DNA of 64,000 nucleotides from Coprobacter sp. (lineage in GTDB: Bacteria; Bacteroidota; Bacteroidia; Bacteroidales; UBA11471): the NCBI GenBank assembly GCA_017462265.1, contig JAFTRN010000059.1, positions 1 through 64,000 on the forward strand. The letters run 5' to 3'. This document shows positions 27,181-36,699 of this stretch, piece by piece; the stretch's first letter is position 1, and each line of letters opens with the position of its first letter. The notes below the pieces were generated by a model that saw only the letters and a list, made by a program, of their open reading frames with translations, was not told the origin of the DNA and did no database searches. A program made the position numbers and the translations under genes.

Positions 27181-27363
27181 GGCTGTTTTGATTTCCTTGA
27201 AAAATTAAATATTGCTTCAAATAACAAATTTCAGCTTTTTTAAGCCTCTTTTTCCTTCTTAAAATAATCGCGAAAGATAGTGCCGACGAGCGTAATGTAA
27301 GCTCGTTTACAAATTGTAAAGCGAGTTCGACCTATCTTCTCCAAATAAAATTTAAACAACTTC
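27181..27363 (-). repeat. Dispersed intergenic element, copy D (other short form)
   Basis: Inverted copy of about 183 bp. Its right-hand end, read on the minus strand, starts GAAGTTGTTTAAATTTTATTTGG then AGAAGATAGG, as in copy B. It keeps the AAGATAG...CTATCTT hairpin block but has lost the CGTAGCGGGCTACG block, the opposite of copy C. The remainder of the 576-base gap before hemW holds the hemW promoter and no supported gene; a 61-codon frame across the repeat is spurious. Confidence 0.8.
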
Positions 27364-27526
27364 TTCGTTGTTGGTCTTGCTATATATAGAAATTGATGGT
27401 TGGAAATGTTTTTTAGAAAATTCAAAACAAAAAGTATATTTGTCGCTATATTTGCAATATCAGCGAATATAGGAGGCAGCTCGGGATAAAATCCAGTGAA
27501 CTTGTTTTTCTCTGCTCGCCTTTCAC

Positions 27527-27534
27527 TATATTTG
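27527..27534 (+). promoter_or_regulatory. -7 box of hemW
   Basis: TATATTTG, 18 bases ahead of the ATG at 27553; a T-rich CTTG about 22 bases upstream is a weak -33. A frame extension to 27496 would run through this box, which supports the 27553 start. Confidence 0.6.
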
Positions 27535-27552
27535 TCCCCACATAGTCGTATT

Positions 27553-28686
27553 ATGGCAGGTCTCTATATACATATTCCGTTTTGTCGCACTCGGTGCATT
27601 TATTGCGATTTCTATTCCACTGTGGGAGAGGAATTGCAAGGGCGCTATGTCGATGCGTTATTGCGTGAATGGGCTATGCGCCGTGATGAGTTGCGGGGTG
27701 AGCGGGTGGAGACCGTGTATATAGGTGGCGGTACTCCCTCACAGTTGCCGCCGGTGTTGTTGCATCGCCTTTTCGACGGGCTGTGCCGAGAGATTGATTT
27801 CGCGGCTTGTACCGAGGTGACGTTCGAGGCCAATCCCGATGATATGACAGCCGGGTATGCGGCCGAATTGGCAACGCTTCCTATAAACCGCATCAGTATG
27901 GGGGTACAAAGTTTCTCCGATGACGATTTGCGCTTTCTTCGACGTCGGCACACAGCTACCCAGGCGATAGAGGCGGTGGCTCGTTGTCGAGAGGCCGGTT
28001 TTTCCCGCATCAATATCGACTTGATATATGGCTTGCCGGGACAGACACCGCACTCGTGGCAGGAAAATCTGAATCGTGCTCTCTCCTTGGATCTACCACA
28101 CATATCGGCTTACAATCTCATATACGAGGAGGGTACAGCCCTCGACCTTTTGCGACGAAAGGGGGTGGTACAGGAATGTGACGAGGTGCTGTCGGAACGA
28201 CTGTTTGATATGCTGGTCGATACACTTATCGCAGCGGGATATGAACAATATGAAATATCAAATTTTGCACTCCCCGGTGAATATGCGCGTCACAATACAT
28301 CGTATTGGACCGATGTGCCCTATCTGGGGTTAGGCGCGTCAGCACATAGTTACGATCGAGTGGCGCGACGGCGTAATGTAGCGAGCCTACACGATTACAT
28401 TACCCGTATAGAAAATGGCGTGCCGACCTATGAAACCGAACAGCTTGATGCCGATACCCGATATAACGATAGGGTTATTACCGAATTGCGCACCATGTGG
28501 GGGCTCGACCTCGATGCTATCGCGGCCGATTTTGGTGAGGCACGGAGGCAGTATTGCCTGCGCATGGCACGGCGACATATAGCAAGCGGCACGCTGATGC
28601 GCACCGCCAACCGATTATATATCACACGTCGGGGATTGTTCGTTTCCGACGGTATAATGACCGACTTGTTGTATGTAGAGGAATAG
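27553..28686 (+). CDS. hemW: Radical SAM heme chaperone HemW
   Basis: A 377-residue radical SAM protein of the HemN-like group. It opens LYIHIPFCRTRCIYCDFYS with the CxxxCxxC cluster ligands (Cys11, 15, 18), then has GGGTPSQLP, EANPDD, NRISMGVQSFSDDDLRFLRR and DLIYGLPGQT, all HemW features. The C-terminal HemN domain ends near 375. HemW binds heme and delivers it to respiratory enzymes; the true HemN oxidase has an N-terminal extension that is missing here. Its stop is 3 bases from that of the convergent DUF2490 gene. Confidence 0.92.
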   Translation: MAGLYIHIPFCRTRCIYCDFYSTVGEELQGRYVDALLREWAMRRDELRGERVETVYIGGGTPSQLPPVLLHRLFDGLCREIDFAACTEVTFEANPDDMTAGYAAELATLPINRISMGVQSFSDDDLRFLRRRHTATQAIEAVARCREAGFSRINIDLIYGLPGQTPHSWQENLNRALSLDLPHISAYNLIYEEGTALDLLRRKGVVQECDEVLSERLFDMLVDTLIAAGYEQYEISNFALPGEYARHNTSYWTDVPYLGLGASAHSYDRVARRRNVASLHDYITRIENGVPTYETEQLDADTRYNDRVITELRTMWGLDLDAIAADFGEARRQYCLRMARRHIASGTLMRTANRLYITRRGLFVSDGIMTDLLYVEE

Positions 28687-28689
28687 TTT

Positions 28690-29388
28690 CTAAGGTATGG
28701 TGAATTTCAATCCTAAGCCTATCGATGAATAGAGCAATTTTTTTGCCACTTGGCGCTCGGCTCGCAGTTTCATGTCGAGGGTGAGCCAGGGGGTGACCAC
28801 GTAGCTGGTACCGGCCTCGTAGCGTACACGTTCCAGCCCGGTAGTGCCGAGGCTGTTGCGTCCGTTCATCGATTCAAATATTTCTATCGATACAAAGGGC
28901 TTCCAAGGACACTCTTTCGAGATGCTACCTACGGCTTTCAGCTGATTGCGCCATTTGTTGTTGGGCGACTTCACTCCGCGCGTGTGTGTCTGCTCAAATT
29001 TAGTGGTGAGCGAGAAAGATACGTGCTTGGTGGCGTAGCTTCCGATGAGGCGCAGGTGATACCGATGACGGTTCACGTCGTGTTTACCGGTGAGGGTGTT
29101 CTCTTGGTTGAGGTAGGTATAGTACACGGTCGCTTTCAGATACTTGGGTATCACGGTGTAGGTAAGCGATATGGCAGGTTGCAAACGTTCGTATCCTGTG
29201 AAATTGTCGTTCAGCCAGAAGTCCAACTCGGCCATGGCGCTCAAGCGGTCGGTAAGATTCTTGGAGACCGATGCACCAAACAGCATACCATAGTCGAAGT
29301 CGTAATCATAATCTTTTGCCGAGGTATTAATATTGCAAAATATCAATGTGGCAAGGACAAGGATAAGCGCTTTCTTCGTTGATTTCAT
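28690..29388 (-). CDS. DUF2490 outer-membrane barrel
   Basis: A 232-residue protein with a signal peptide (about 1-23) and regular amphipathic strands (AMAELDFWLND, LKATVYYTYLNQ, HYHLRLIGSYATKHVSFSLTTKF, WLTLDMKLRAERQV, SSIGLGLKFTIP). It matches DUF2490 in length and pattern. Function unknown; predicted outer-membrane location. rlmH lies 23 bases upstream on the same strand, so the two may be co-transcribed. Confidence 0.78.
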   Translation of the reverse strand: MKSTKKALILVLATLIFCNINTSAKDYDYDFDYGMLFGASVSKNLTDRLSAMAELDFWLNDNFTGYERLQPAISLTYTVIPKYLKATVYYTYLNQENTLTGKHDVNRHRYHLRLIGSYATKHVSFSLTTKFEQTHTRGVKSPNNKWRNQLKAVGSISKECPWKPFVSIEIFESMNGRNSLGTTGLERVRYEAGTSYVVTPWLTLDMKLRAERQVAKKLLYSSIGLGLKFTIP

Positions 29389-29411
29389 AATGTATTTATG
29401 TTAGAAATTTT

Positions 29412-29885
29412 TTATTCGTGGTGATAGGGCTCGTTATTGAGAATGGTCATGGCACGATATAACTGCTCGGTGAAAATGAGCCTTATCATCTGGTGCGAAA
29501 AAGTCATTTTCGAGAGAGAAATTTTTTCGTGAGCAGCGGCATACACAGCTGACGAAAATCCGTAAGGTCCGCCCACGATGAAGAGTAATCGGCGGGCGAC
29601 CGTGTGCATTTTCTTTTCGATGTAGTCGGCAAATTGCATCGACGTAAACTCTTTACCATGCTCGTCGAGTAGAACTATGGTGTCGCCATCGCGCAAAGAT
29701 TTCAATATCAATTCACCCTCGCGCTCTTTCTGTTGCTCGACGCTCAGACTTTTAGCGTTTTTCAATTCGGGAATTACCGTCATTTCGAATGGAATATAAT
29801 GCCGCAGACGAGCGCAATATTCCGCGATACTCTCTACGAAATACGATTGCGTAGTCTTCCCGATGACTAAAAACTCTATTTTCAT
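29412..29885 (-). CDS. rlmH: 23S rRNA pseudouridine-1915 N3-methyltransferase
   Basis: A 157-residue SPOUT methyltransferase acting on helix 69 of 23S rRNA in assembled ribosomes. MKIEFLVIGKT is the usual start, VLLDEHGKEFTSMQFA and FIVGGPYGFS form the SAM knot, and SLSKMTFSHQMIRLIFTEQLYRAMTILNNEPYHHE is the invariant C-terminus. Length and motifs are complete. A -7 box lies only 4 bases before the ATG, which suggests a leaderless message. Confidence 0.97.
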   Translation of the reverse strand: MKIEFLVIGKTTQSYFVESIAEYCARLRHYIPFEMTVIPELKNAKSLSVEQQKEREGELILKSLRDGDTIVLLDEHGKEFTSMQFADYIEKKMHTVARRLLFIVGGPYGFSSAVYAAAHEKISLSKMTFSHQMIRLIFTEQLYRAMTILNNEPYHHE

Positions 29886-29889
29886 GCAA

Positions 29890-29897
29890 CAAAGGTA
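29890..29897 (-). promoter_or_regulatory. -7 box abutting the rlmH start codon
   Basis: TACCTTTG on the minus strand ends 4 bases before the ATG. A good -33 TTTG is not seen. Confidence 0.45.
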
Positions 29898-29917
29898 CGA
29901 ATTTTAGCGCGTTTTTA

Positions 29918-29937
29918 GAAACTGTTTGAATTTTATT
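29918..29937 (+). repeat. Left-terminus remnant of the dispersed element
   Basis: GAAACTGTTTGAATTTTATT matches the element's left end GAAGCTGTTTAAATTTTATT in 18 of 20 positions. No further element sequence follows. Confidence 0.5.
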
Positions 29938-29962
29938 GTCTCGGTTCACGACCATTTGTGGA

Positions 29963-30445
29963 CTATATGGCGATGTCGCCGAGGATAGCCGATGTGAATG
30001 TAATGAGGGCGTATGGTTCTATTTTTATCTGCAATCCTCGTATGCCGGCACTTACATATATATAGTCGAAGTCGGTTGCGGTCGTGTGTATATAGGTGGA
30101 GAAATGTTTTTTCATGCCTATCGGAGAGCAACCACCTCGTATATAGCCGGTAGTGGGTAACAGCTCTTTCATGGCTATCATTTCGGCGCTCTTATTTCCC
30201 GATATTTTGGCAGCGGCTTTCAAATCGACCTCTTTGTTGCCGGGTATCACACATATGAATATGCCGTTGCGGTCGCCCCGCAGAACGAGTGTCTTGAATA
30301 CTTGTGCGATGTCTTCGCCCAATTGCTCGGCCACGTGGGTGGCTGCAAGGTTCTCGGGATCGACTTCGTAGGGTATAAGCTCGTAGGTGATGTGAGCCTT
30401 GTCGAGTAGGCGGGCAGCGTTGGTCTTGTTTATTTTTGTAGCCAT
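29963..30445 (-). CDS. ybaK: YbaK-type aminoacyl-tRNA deacylase
   Basis: A 160-residue editing enzyme of the YbaK/EbsC family that hydrolyses mischarged Cys-tRNA(Pro). Features are TNAARLLDKAHITYEL, the VFKTLVLRGD strand with its conserved Lys, ICVIPGNKEVDLKAAAK and the glycine motif GYIRGGCSPIGMKK. Cytosolic, complete length. It has its own minus-strand transcript between rlmH and the efflux operon. Confidence 0.94.
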   Translation of the reverse strand: MATKINKTNAARLLDKAHITYELIPYEVDPENLAATHVAEQLGEDIAQVFKTLVLRGDRNGIFICVIPGNKEVDLKAAAKISGNKSAEMIAMKELLPTTGYIRGGCSPIGMKKHFSTYIHTTATDFDYIYVSAGIRGLQIKIEPYALITFTSAILGDIAI

Positions 30446-30478
30446 GATAAGAGTAAATACGGGAGCAAAGATACTAAA

Positions 30479-30508
30479 AAATCCTCTGTCGAGGCCGACA
30501 GAGGATTT
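30479..30508 (-). terminator. Terminator of the efflux operon
   Basis: AAATCCTCTGTCG and CGACAGAGGATTT make a perfect 13-bp stem with an AGGC loop, 18 bases beyond the last gene of the efflux operon. Confidence 0.88.
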
Positions 30509-30525
30509 CTCTAATTAGGGGACAC

Positions 30526-30819
30526 TTAAATAGCGTCTTCAACATTCCACACAAACGCGCGAAGTCCGAGTTTGGGCTTGTTTTCATCGAGCGTGCGCAG
30601 GTCTTTCAGCACGTTGGCCACACGACCGTCTTCCGTTACCGTCATGATGGCCGAGTTGGTGCCGGGCCATGCGTGGCTTCCGTAGTGCGGTTCACCCTTG
30701 ACCGAGCCACGTCCTTGTACATCGGCCCAGTAGGTAAACCCACGACAGTTGTTGTGCGTGAGAATGGTGTTTATATCTTCGTAATGCGCCTGGTCAAAGG
30801 CAATAAATATTGCTTTCAT
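30526..30819 (-). CDS. PII-like efflux-associated small protein (PG0541 type)
   Basis: A 97-residue ferredoxin-fold protein resembling PII/CutA-like regulators: MKAIFIAFDQAHYEDINTIL, GFTYWADVQGRGSVKGEPHYGSHAWPG and the closing LGLRAFVWNVEDAI. It matches the transporter-associated family found next to RND pumps in Bacteroidota. There is no canonical T-loop Tyr/ATP motif. It begins 26 bases after the RND gene, so it is the last gene of the tolC-adaptor-pump unit. The longer frame to 30990 overlaps the pump gene and is rejected. It may sense a ligand and tune the pump; this is inference. Confidence 0.8.
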   Translation of the reverse strand: MKAIFIAFDQAHYEDINTILTHNNCRGFTYWADVQGRGSVKGEPHYGSHAWPGTNSAIMTVTEDGRVANVLKDLRTLDENKPKLGLRAFVWNVEDAI

Positions 30820-30845
30820 ACGAATCTGCTTTTTTTTGAAGTTGA

Positions 30846-33800
30846 TTATTTGTTTTTCTTGGCAAGAATACGACGGGTACGATTTACACCATTCTTGGCA
30901 AATATGGTATATGCCACAGGTACGATTACCAAGGTGATGAGTGTCGATACTGCAAGTCCCCATGCTACAGTCATACCCATGGGACGCCACATTTCCGATC
31001 CTTCACCGGTACCTATCGCCATAGGTATCATACCGATAACGGTGGTGAGGGTGGTCATCAACACGGGGCGCAGACGAGAACGTCCGGCGTGTACCACGGC
31101 ACGGGTGATGGAGAGGCCGCGTTCACGGTTGAGTATCGTGTAGTCGATAAGCACAATACCGTTTTTCACCACAATACCTGCCAACATGATGAGACCGATA
31201 AGGGCCATTACGCTCAATGGGGTGTCGGTGATTGCAAGACCGATGAATACACCGGTGAAGGCAAACGGCAGAGAGAACATGATGATGAAGGGGTAAGTGA
31301 GAGATTCGAACTGGGCAGCCAGCACAATGAATACCAATAGCACAATCATCACACAGAGTATATACAGGTCGGTGAATATGTCTTGTTGGTCTTCGAGCGA
31401 ACCGGCAAGTGTGACAGAAACCTCCGAGGGTATTTCTATCTCTTTGAGTGCGGCACGTGTATCGGCAGCTAAGGTACCCAGTGCGGCTCCCGGAGCTACA
31501 AGTCCCGAAACCGTAACTACACGTTCGCGATTTTTGCGTTCGATGGTAGGCGGTGTGAGGCGCTCTACCACTACGCCCAGTTCACGTACGCGTACGCCGT
31601 GGCCTTGAGCATTGTATATCATTATATTTTCGAGGTCTTCGACCGATTGACGATGCTCGGGAGCATAGCGCACCGTAATATCATATTCATCACCGTCCTC
31701 ACGATAGTACGATGCGGTAGAACCATTGATGCGGTTACGGAGGTACATCGAGGCCGTGGCTACATTCAGTCCGTGGAGGGCCAATTTTTCACGGTCGAAA
31801 TCGACTTGATACTCGGGTATATAGTCCTCACGGCTGATAGTTGCGCCCGAACAACTTTGGAGTTTGTCCATTGCGGCTTGCACTTGGCGTGCTATGCGGT
31901 CGGTCGTTTCGAAGTCGTAACCATAGATTTCTACATCGACCGACGATTGTGAAGCCATACCTCCGGTACCACCACCGGCGAGCACTTCATAGGTCTTGAG
32001 TTCAACATATTTTTTGAGGTCGTGACGCATGAGCTCGCATATTTCGAGAAGTCCTCGTTCGCGTTCTTCCACGCTCGATAGTCCGATATTCATGGATATA
32101 TAGTGCGTACCATTGGTCTGTATAGAACCAAACGTATTATCGGTATCGGCTTGTCCTACCGTGAAGTTACAAACTTCTATTTCGGGGTATTTTGCACGGA
32201 ATTCTTCGGTTACTTTCAAAGCTACTTCTCTTGATATTTCAGTGCGAGTACCCATGGGAAGCTCCATGTTTACGGCGATACGGGCATTATCCTGCGTTGG
32301 GAAAAATTCGGTGGGAATAACCTTCGTGAGCATGAGACTGCCACCAAAAATGAGCACGGCAAGGATTACGATCAGTGAGCGGTGGTGTACCGACCAACTG
32401 AGCAGTTTGCTATATCCCGCGTCGAGGGCATCAAGGCTTTTTTCGATAGGCGTGAACAATAGTGTGTAGAGACGACCTTTCTTGGGGTTGAGGCGCAACA
32501 GTTGTGAACACAACATGGGGGTAAGCGTAAGTGCAGCGATGGTAGATATTATCATGATGATACTTACAATCCAACCCAATTGTTGGAAGAGAATACCTGC
32601 CATACCGGTGATAAGCGTCAACGGCAAGAATACTGCCAACATGGTGAGGGTAGAGGCTATAACCGAAATAGCTACCTCGTTGGTGCCATGTACGGCGGCT
32701 TGTTTGGGCGCACTGCCTCGTTCGATGTGATTGGTAACGTTCTCGAGTACCACGATGGCATCATCTACCACCATACCGATAGCGATACTGAGTGACGACA
32801 GAGAGATAATGTTGAGTGTATTACCGGAAACAAGTAGGTAACAGAATGCCGCAATCAAGGATATCGGTATAACAATAACGATAATTATTGTAGCCCGCCA
32901 GCGACCAAGGAAGAACAGCACAACCAAAGCTACGATGATAAACGTAATTATAACGGTTTCGACCAATGAGCCGATGGTGTTCTCAATGTTTTCGGAGGTA
33001 TTAACGATAATGCCGAGTTTAACATCGGACGGAAGTGATTTTTGTATCTCGGGGAGTTTTTTCAGTACTTCGTTGGAAATTTCCACAGAGTTGGCTCCCG
33101 ATTGCTTTTGAATAATAATCATACCGCCTCGATTCCCGTCGGTATAAGCTTCTTGTTCACGTTCTTTCACGGTATCAACCACTCGGGCAACTTCGTGTAG
33201 GAATACCGACTGTCCATTACGTGAAGCAACAACGATGTCACGGAGCTGACGAGAGTCGCTGAACTCACCTTGCACGCGCAACGTATAGGTCTGCGAGCCG
33301 ATGTCGAAGCTGCCGCCGGGGGTGTTGAGGTTTTCTTGGGCGATAATCGATGAAATAGCCTCTACGGTGAGATTATAGGCTTCCAATTTCTGAGGGTCGC
33401 AATATATCTGTATCTCACGTTGAGGAGCACCCGAAATAGAAACAGCTCCTACTCCCGAGATGCGTTTCAGCGGGTTGGCTACTTTGTCATCGAGTATTTT
33501 GTAAAGGCCCGGCATACTCTCCTCGGCTACAACCGATAGCAAGAGGATAGGTATGTCGTCGGTACCGAATTTGAAAAGAATAGGATTCTCTACGTTGTCG
33601 GGAAGTGCCGACGATACCATGTCGATTTTGTCGCGTACATCGTTTGTGGCGACATCGATGTCGGTTCCATGCTCAAATTCGAGGGTTACAATCGATATAT
33701 TCTCTTTGGATTGTGAGGTAATATCTTTGAGGTCGCTCACGGTATTGAGTGAGTTTTCCATGATTTTGGTCACATTGGTCTCTATATCGGCGGCACTTGC

Positions 33801-33959
33801 ACCCGGATAGGCCGTGATGACCATAATCGTATTGGTCTCGATATGCGGTAACAAGTCGATAGAGAGCCGCGTCAGCGAGAAAAGACCTAAGATGACGACA
33901 GCGACAAAGCATAGCGCGGTCGTAATGGGCTTTTTGACGGCAGTTGCATATAAACTCAT
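30846..33959 (-). CDS. RND efflux pump, inner-membrane subunit
   Basis: A 1037-residue HAE1-type pump with the normal two-fold repeat: 12 membrane helices and two large periplasmic loops. TM4 carries the proton-relay pair in GMVVDDAIVVLEN. Other family marks are the N-terminal FAVVVILGLFSLTRLSIDLLP region, PGASAADIETNVT and the second-half GIVVKNGIVLIDY. It works as a trimer that binds drug-like or lipid substrates in the periplasm. Order of genes: tolC-like, adaptor, pump, PII-like protein, all on the minus strand with 26-43 base gaps. Substrate not predictable. Confidence 0.95.
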   Translation of the reverse strand: MSLYATAVKKPITTALCFVAVVILGLFSLTRLSIDLLPHIETNTIMVITAYPGASAADIETNVTKIMENSLNTVSDLKDITSQSKENISIVTLEFEHGTDIDVATNDVRDKIDMVSSALPDNVENPILFKFGTDDIPILLLSVVAEESMPGLYKILDDKVANPLKRISGVGAVSISGAPQREIQIYCDPQKLEAYNLTVEAISSIIAQENLNTPGGSFDIGSQTYTLRVQGEFSDSRQLRDIVVASRNGQSVFLHEVARVVDTVKEREQEAYTDGNRGGMIIIQKQSGANSVEISNEVLKKLPEIQKSLPSDVKLGIIVNTSENIENTIGSLVETVIITFIIVALVVLFFLGRWRATIIIVIVIPISLIAAFCYLLVSGNTLNIISLSSLSIAIGMVVDDAIVVLENVTNHIERGSAPKQAAVHGTNEVAISVIASTLTMLAVFLPLTLITGMAGILFQQLGWIVSIIMIISTIAALTLTPMLCSQLLRLNPKKGRLYTLLFTPIEKSLDALDAGYSKLLSWSVHHRSLIVILAVLIFGGSLMLTKVIPTEFFPTQDNARIAVNMELPMGTRTEISREVALKVTEEFRAKYPEIEVCNFTVGQADTDNTFGSIQTNGTHYISMNIGLSSVEERERGLLEICELMRHDLKKYVELKTYEVLAGGGTGGMASQSSVDVEIYGYDFETTDRIARQVQAAMDKLQSCSGATISREDYIPEYQVDFDREKLALHGLNVATASMYLRNRINGSTASYYREDGDEYDITVRYAPEHRQSVEDLENIMIYNAQGHGVRVRELGVVVERLTPPTIERKNRERVVTVSGLVAPGAALGTLAADTRAALKEIEIPSEVSVTLAGSLEDQQDIFTDLYILCVMIVLLVFIVLAAQFESLTYPFIIMFSLPFAFTGVFIGLAITDTPLSVMALIGLIMLAGIVVKNGIVLIDYTILNRERGLSITRAVVHAGRSRLRPVLMTTLTTVIGMIPMAIGTGEGSEMWRPMGMTVAWGLAVSTLITLVIVPVAYTIFAKNGVNRTRRILAKKNK

Positions 33960-34001
33960 AATCTTTCTTTTTTATAATATAATGAGTACACTGTTTCTGA
34001 A

Positions 34002-35012
34002 TTATTCTACAACGGTAACTTCTGCACCATCGGTAAGACGGGCCTGTCCGGCAACAACCACTTGGGCACCATCGGGTACACCCGACAAGATTTCATATTT
34101 GGTATTCATGCGTCGGCCGAGTTCTACTTTTACGAAATTTACTTTACCTTCATTATATACATATACGTAGCGGTCGCCCGAACCGGTCTGTTTTACTACG
34201 GCAAGGTCGGGGAGTACCACGTGATTTTGTGTGCCGAAGTTCATGGTCACACGGGCAAACATACCGGGACGTACACGCATATCTTTGTTATCGACCTCTA
34301 TTTCCACGGGGAAAGTGCGGGTAGAGGCGTCGATGGTCGGGTATTTGAGACTTACTTTTCCGGTGAATACTTCATCGCCATATACGTCGAGTTTCACCGA
34401 TACTTTCATACCTTTTTTTACTTTGGTATAGAAACCTTCCGATACATTGATGAGGAGTTTCACGGGTTTTATTTTCTGCACGGTGAGAATGGGATTGCCA
34501 CCATACATATCGCCATTGTCGTAGTTGCGAGCGGTAACGATACCATCGATGGGGCTCAGCAGTTGCGTGTTTTCTTTGAGGTTTTCGTAGGCGGTACGAG
34601 CCACGTCGAGTTGGGTTTTCTGAGCGTCGAGGGCCTGTTTAGATGTGCCACCTACCTCATAGAGGGCGAGTTGGCGATTGTACTCTATAATGATATTGTC
34701 GAGTTGGGTTTTTGATTGTTGCAGGTTGCTACTATCCATTTGCACCAAGAGCTGACCTTTGGTGATTTCGTCGCCCACTTCTACAAATATTTCTTTAATA
34801 CGCATCGGGGTGTAGGGTAGTATGTTGTTTACGATATCGGCTTCTACCGTGGCGGTAAATTCTTGTGTCTGGGGTACCGCTTGCACATTGACGGTCTCGA
34901 GTCTCACTTGTGGTTTTTCATTAACAACCACGGTATCTTTTTTCTCTTGTGTACATGCTACAGCCGAGAGAGCCAAGGCTATGACAGCAATGTTTTGTGT
35001 GTACTTTTTCAT
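34002..35012 (-). CDS. RND periplasmic adaptor lipoprotein
   Basis: A 336-residue membrane-fusion protein. The lipobox ALSAVAC anchors it at Cys20. It has lipoyl-type halves (GDEITKGQLLVQMDSSN and SPIDGIVTARNYDNGDMY), a short alpha-hairpin (about 90-145), a beta-barrel domain (VSEGFYTKVKKGMKVSVKL) and a membrane-proximal domain ending VAGQARLTDGAEVTVVE. It links the pump with the TolC-like channel encoded upstream. Confidence 0.94.
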   Translation of the reverse strand: MKKYTQNIAVIALALSAVACTQEKKDTVVVNEKPQVRLETVNVQAVPQTQEFTATVEADIVNNILPYTPMRIKEIFVEVGDEITKGQLLVQMDSSNLQQSKTQLDNIIIEYNRQLALYEVGGTSKQALDAQKTQLDVARTAYENLKENTQLLSPIDGIVTARNYDNGDMYGGNPILTVQKIKPVKLLINVSEGFYTKVKKGMKVSVKLDVYGDEVFTGKVSLKYPTIDASTRTFPVEIEVDNKDMRVRPGMFARVTMNFGTQNHVVLPDLAVVKQTGSGDRYVYVYNEGKVNFVKVELGRRMNTKYEILSGVPDGAQVVVAGQARLTDGAEVTVVE

Positions 35013-35055
35013 ATCTTGTTTATGTTTTTTTCTACCTTTATGTATGTATTAAGAA

Positions 35056-36441
35056 TCAATTAGCGTGTGAGGTCTCATATCGGCTGAGATCGACGTTGCC
35101 CGATATCTCTTCAAGTTCGGTTATAGCGGCCAGATAGTCGTGTATGGCTTGATAGTACGAGAGATTCGACGATACAAGTGTGAGGTTGGCATCGTTGAGC
35201 TCGATGATGGTGGCAGCGCCTACCTCGAAACGTTTTTGCATGATTTTATAAGCTTTCTCGGCTTGACGCACACTCTCTTTGCTCGAAGCGACCTGTTTTA
35301 CCGATTTGTTGATGTTATCTACAGCGGCGGTTACCTGCATACGTAAGTTGCGTTCGAGATTGAGACGTTGGTAGTGCATTTCGTTATAAGAGGTACGGGC
35401 CTGTTTACTTTTGAAATAGCGCGTACCTCCGTGGAATATGGGGATAGACAGCGAAAGACCTACATACGAGTAGGGATTCCAGTGGAACTCTTTGAACATA
35501 CCTCCGTCGCTCATCGAGGTCCATGTGTACGATGCCGCGAGGGCGAGCGTCGGAGCCCATTGCATATTTTGTACTTTTACGGCCTGTTTCAGATAAGCGG
35601 TTTGCAAGTCGAGCTGTTTCAGATTGGTGTTGTTTTGGATAGATGTGTCGGGTTGCATGGCATTCTCATACATCGATTTCTCGTAGGCTATAAGTTTGTC
35701 GTTGAGCCCTATTTTTATATCGCCATCGATACCCAATAATACTTTCAGATTGAGCTTGGCCAGTCTCACGGCATTCTCGGCTTGTAACAGCGAAGGCTCA
35801 TAATTGTGTACAGCTACTTCCGAACGTAAAACGTCATATTCCGAAGCGATACCTTGGTCGAATTTGTTGCGGAAATCACCGGCCACGGTTTTTGCATTTT
35901 CATAGCTTTGACGCAATACTGCGTATGAATCTTCGGCCAACAATACCCCATAGAAAGCATCTTTCACCGAGGCAACCATGGCGATGCGCGAAGCACGAGC
36001 CTTTTCGAGAGTTTGTTCCACCTGATTGCTCGAAAGTTTCAGGCTTTTCCACAATGAGGGGGCGATGATAGGTAATGAGGCAGAGAAACCGGTACTCCAA
36101 GAGTTGTCGAGACCTACCTCTATACCATCTTCCATACCCATATCTTTCATGGCGCTCATATACATAACCTGCTTTTTCAGCGTGCGGGAGTATGAACCCG
36201 AGAAATCAATTGAGGGAAATAGGTTACACAATGTTTCTTTTCGCGAATAGTCGACGCGTTCTATTTCCATGTCGGCTACTTTGATAGTGGGGTTGTCGCT
36301 AAGAGCGATGGTGATCGCTTGGTCGAGTGTGAGGGTGAGCGTGTCGGGTAATGATTGCGCATGAGCCGACATAAAAACACCTCCGCACAACAGCAATGCC
36401 GTCGCACCTAATTTGAAAGTGAAGTTGATTTTCATTTTCAT
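35056..36441 (-). CDS. TolC-family outer-membrane channel
   Basis: A 461-residue outer-membrane efflux protein. A signal peptide ends at AHAQS (about residue 29). Two OEP repeats (about 40-240 and 255-445) with long helices follow: LTLDQAITIALSDNPTIK at the start and GAATIIELNDANLTLVSSNLSYYQAIHDYLAAITELEEISG at the end, as usual for the family. It is the first structural gene of the efflux operon. ATG two codons in (MKINFTF) is an alternative start. The TetR gene lies 258 bases upstream on the same strand, with no strong promoter box recognised between them (a CATTTTTG at about 36594 is weak). Confidence 0.93.
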   Translation of the reverse strand: MKMKINFTFKLGATALLLCGGVFMSAHAQSLPDTLTLTLDQAITIALSDNPTIKVADMEIERVDYSRKETLCNLFPSIDFSGSYSRTLKKQVMYMSAMKDMGMEDGIEVGLDNSWSTGFSASLPIIAPSLWKSLKLSSNQVEQTLEKARASRIAMVASVKDAFYGVLLAEDSYAVLRQSYENAKTVAGDFRNKFDQGIASEYDVLRSEVAVHNYEPSLLQAENAVRLAKLNLKVLLGIDGDIKIGLNDKLIAYEKSMYENAMQPDTSIQNNTNLKQLDLQTAYLKQAVKVQNMQWAPTLALAASYTWTSMSDGGMFKEFHWNPYSYVGLSLSIPIFHGGTRYFKSKQARTSYNEMHYQRLNLERNLRMQVTAAVDNINKSVKQVASSKESVRQAEKAYKIMQKRFEVGAATIIELNDANLTLVSSNLSYYQAIHDYLAAITELEEISGNVDLSRYETSHAN

Positions 36442-36699
36442 CGGGGTTAGATAATATACAAATAATTTTTATTCTCGTTTTTATCGAAGCCGGAGTCTTG
36501 TCCCGAGAGGTTTACTGCGGCTTCATGGAGCACGATAAACAAGCGATTTGGTTTTTTCGCAAAAGAAATTCGCCCGAATATTGATTCCGAGTGCAAAAAT
36601 GTCTCTTTTTGATGAGATAGAGAATGGTTTTAGGTCGTATGATGTGTGCGAAAAGTCGTATTTTTAAATAAAACAGATTTTCCGTACATATTTTAACAA

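Noticed and set aside
27240-27425. 61-codon frame in the gap before hemW
   Set aside because: It reads through copy D of the dispersed element and has no homologue-like feature.
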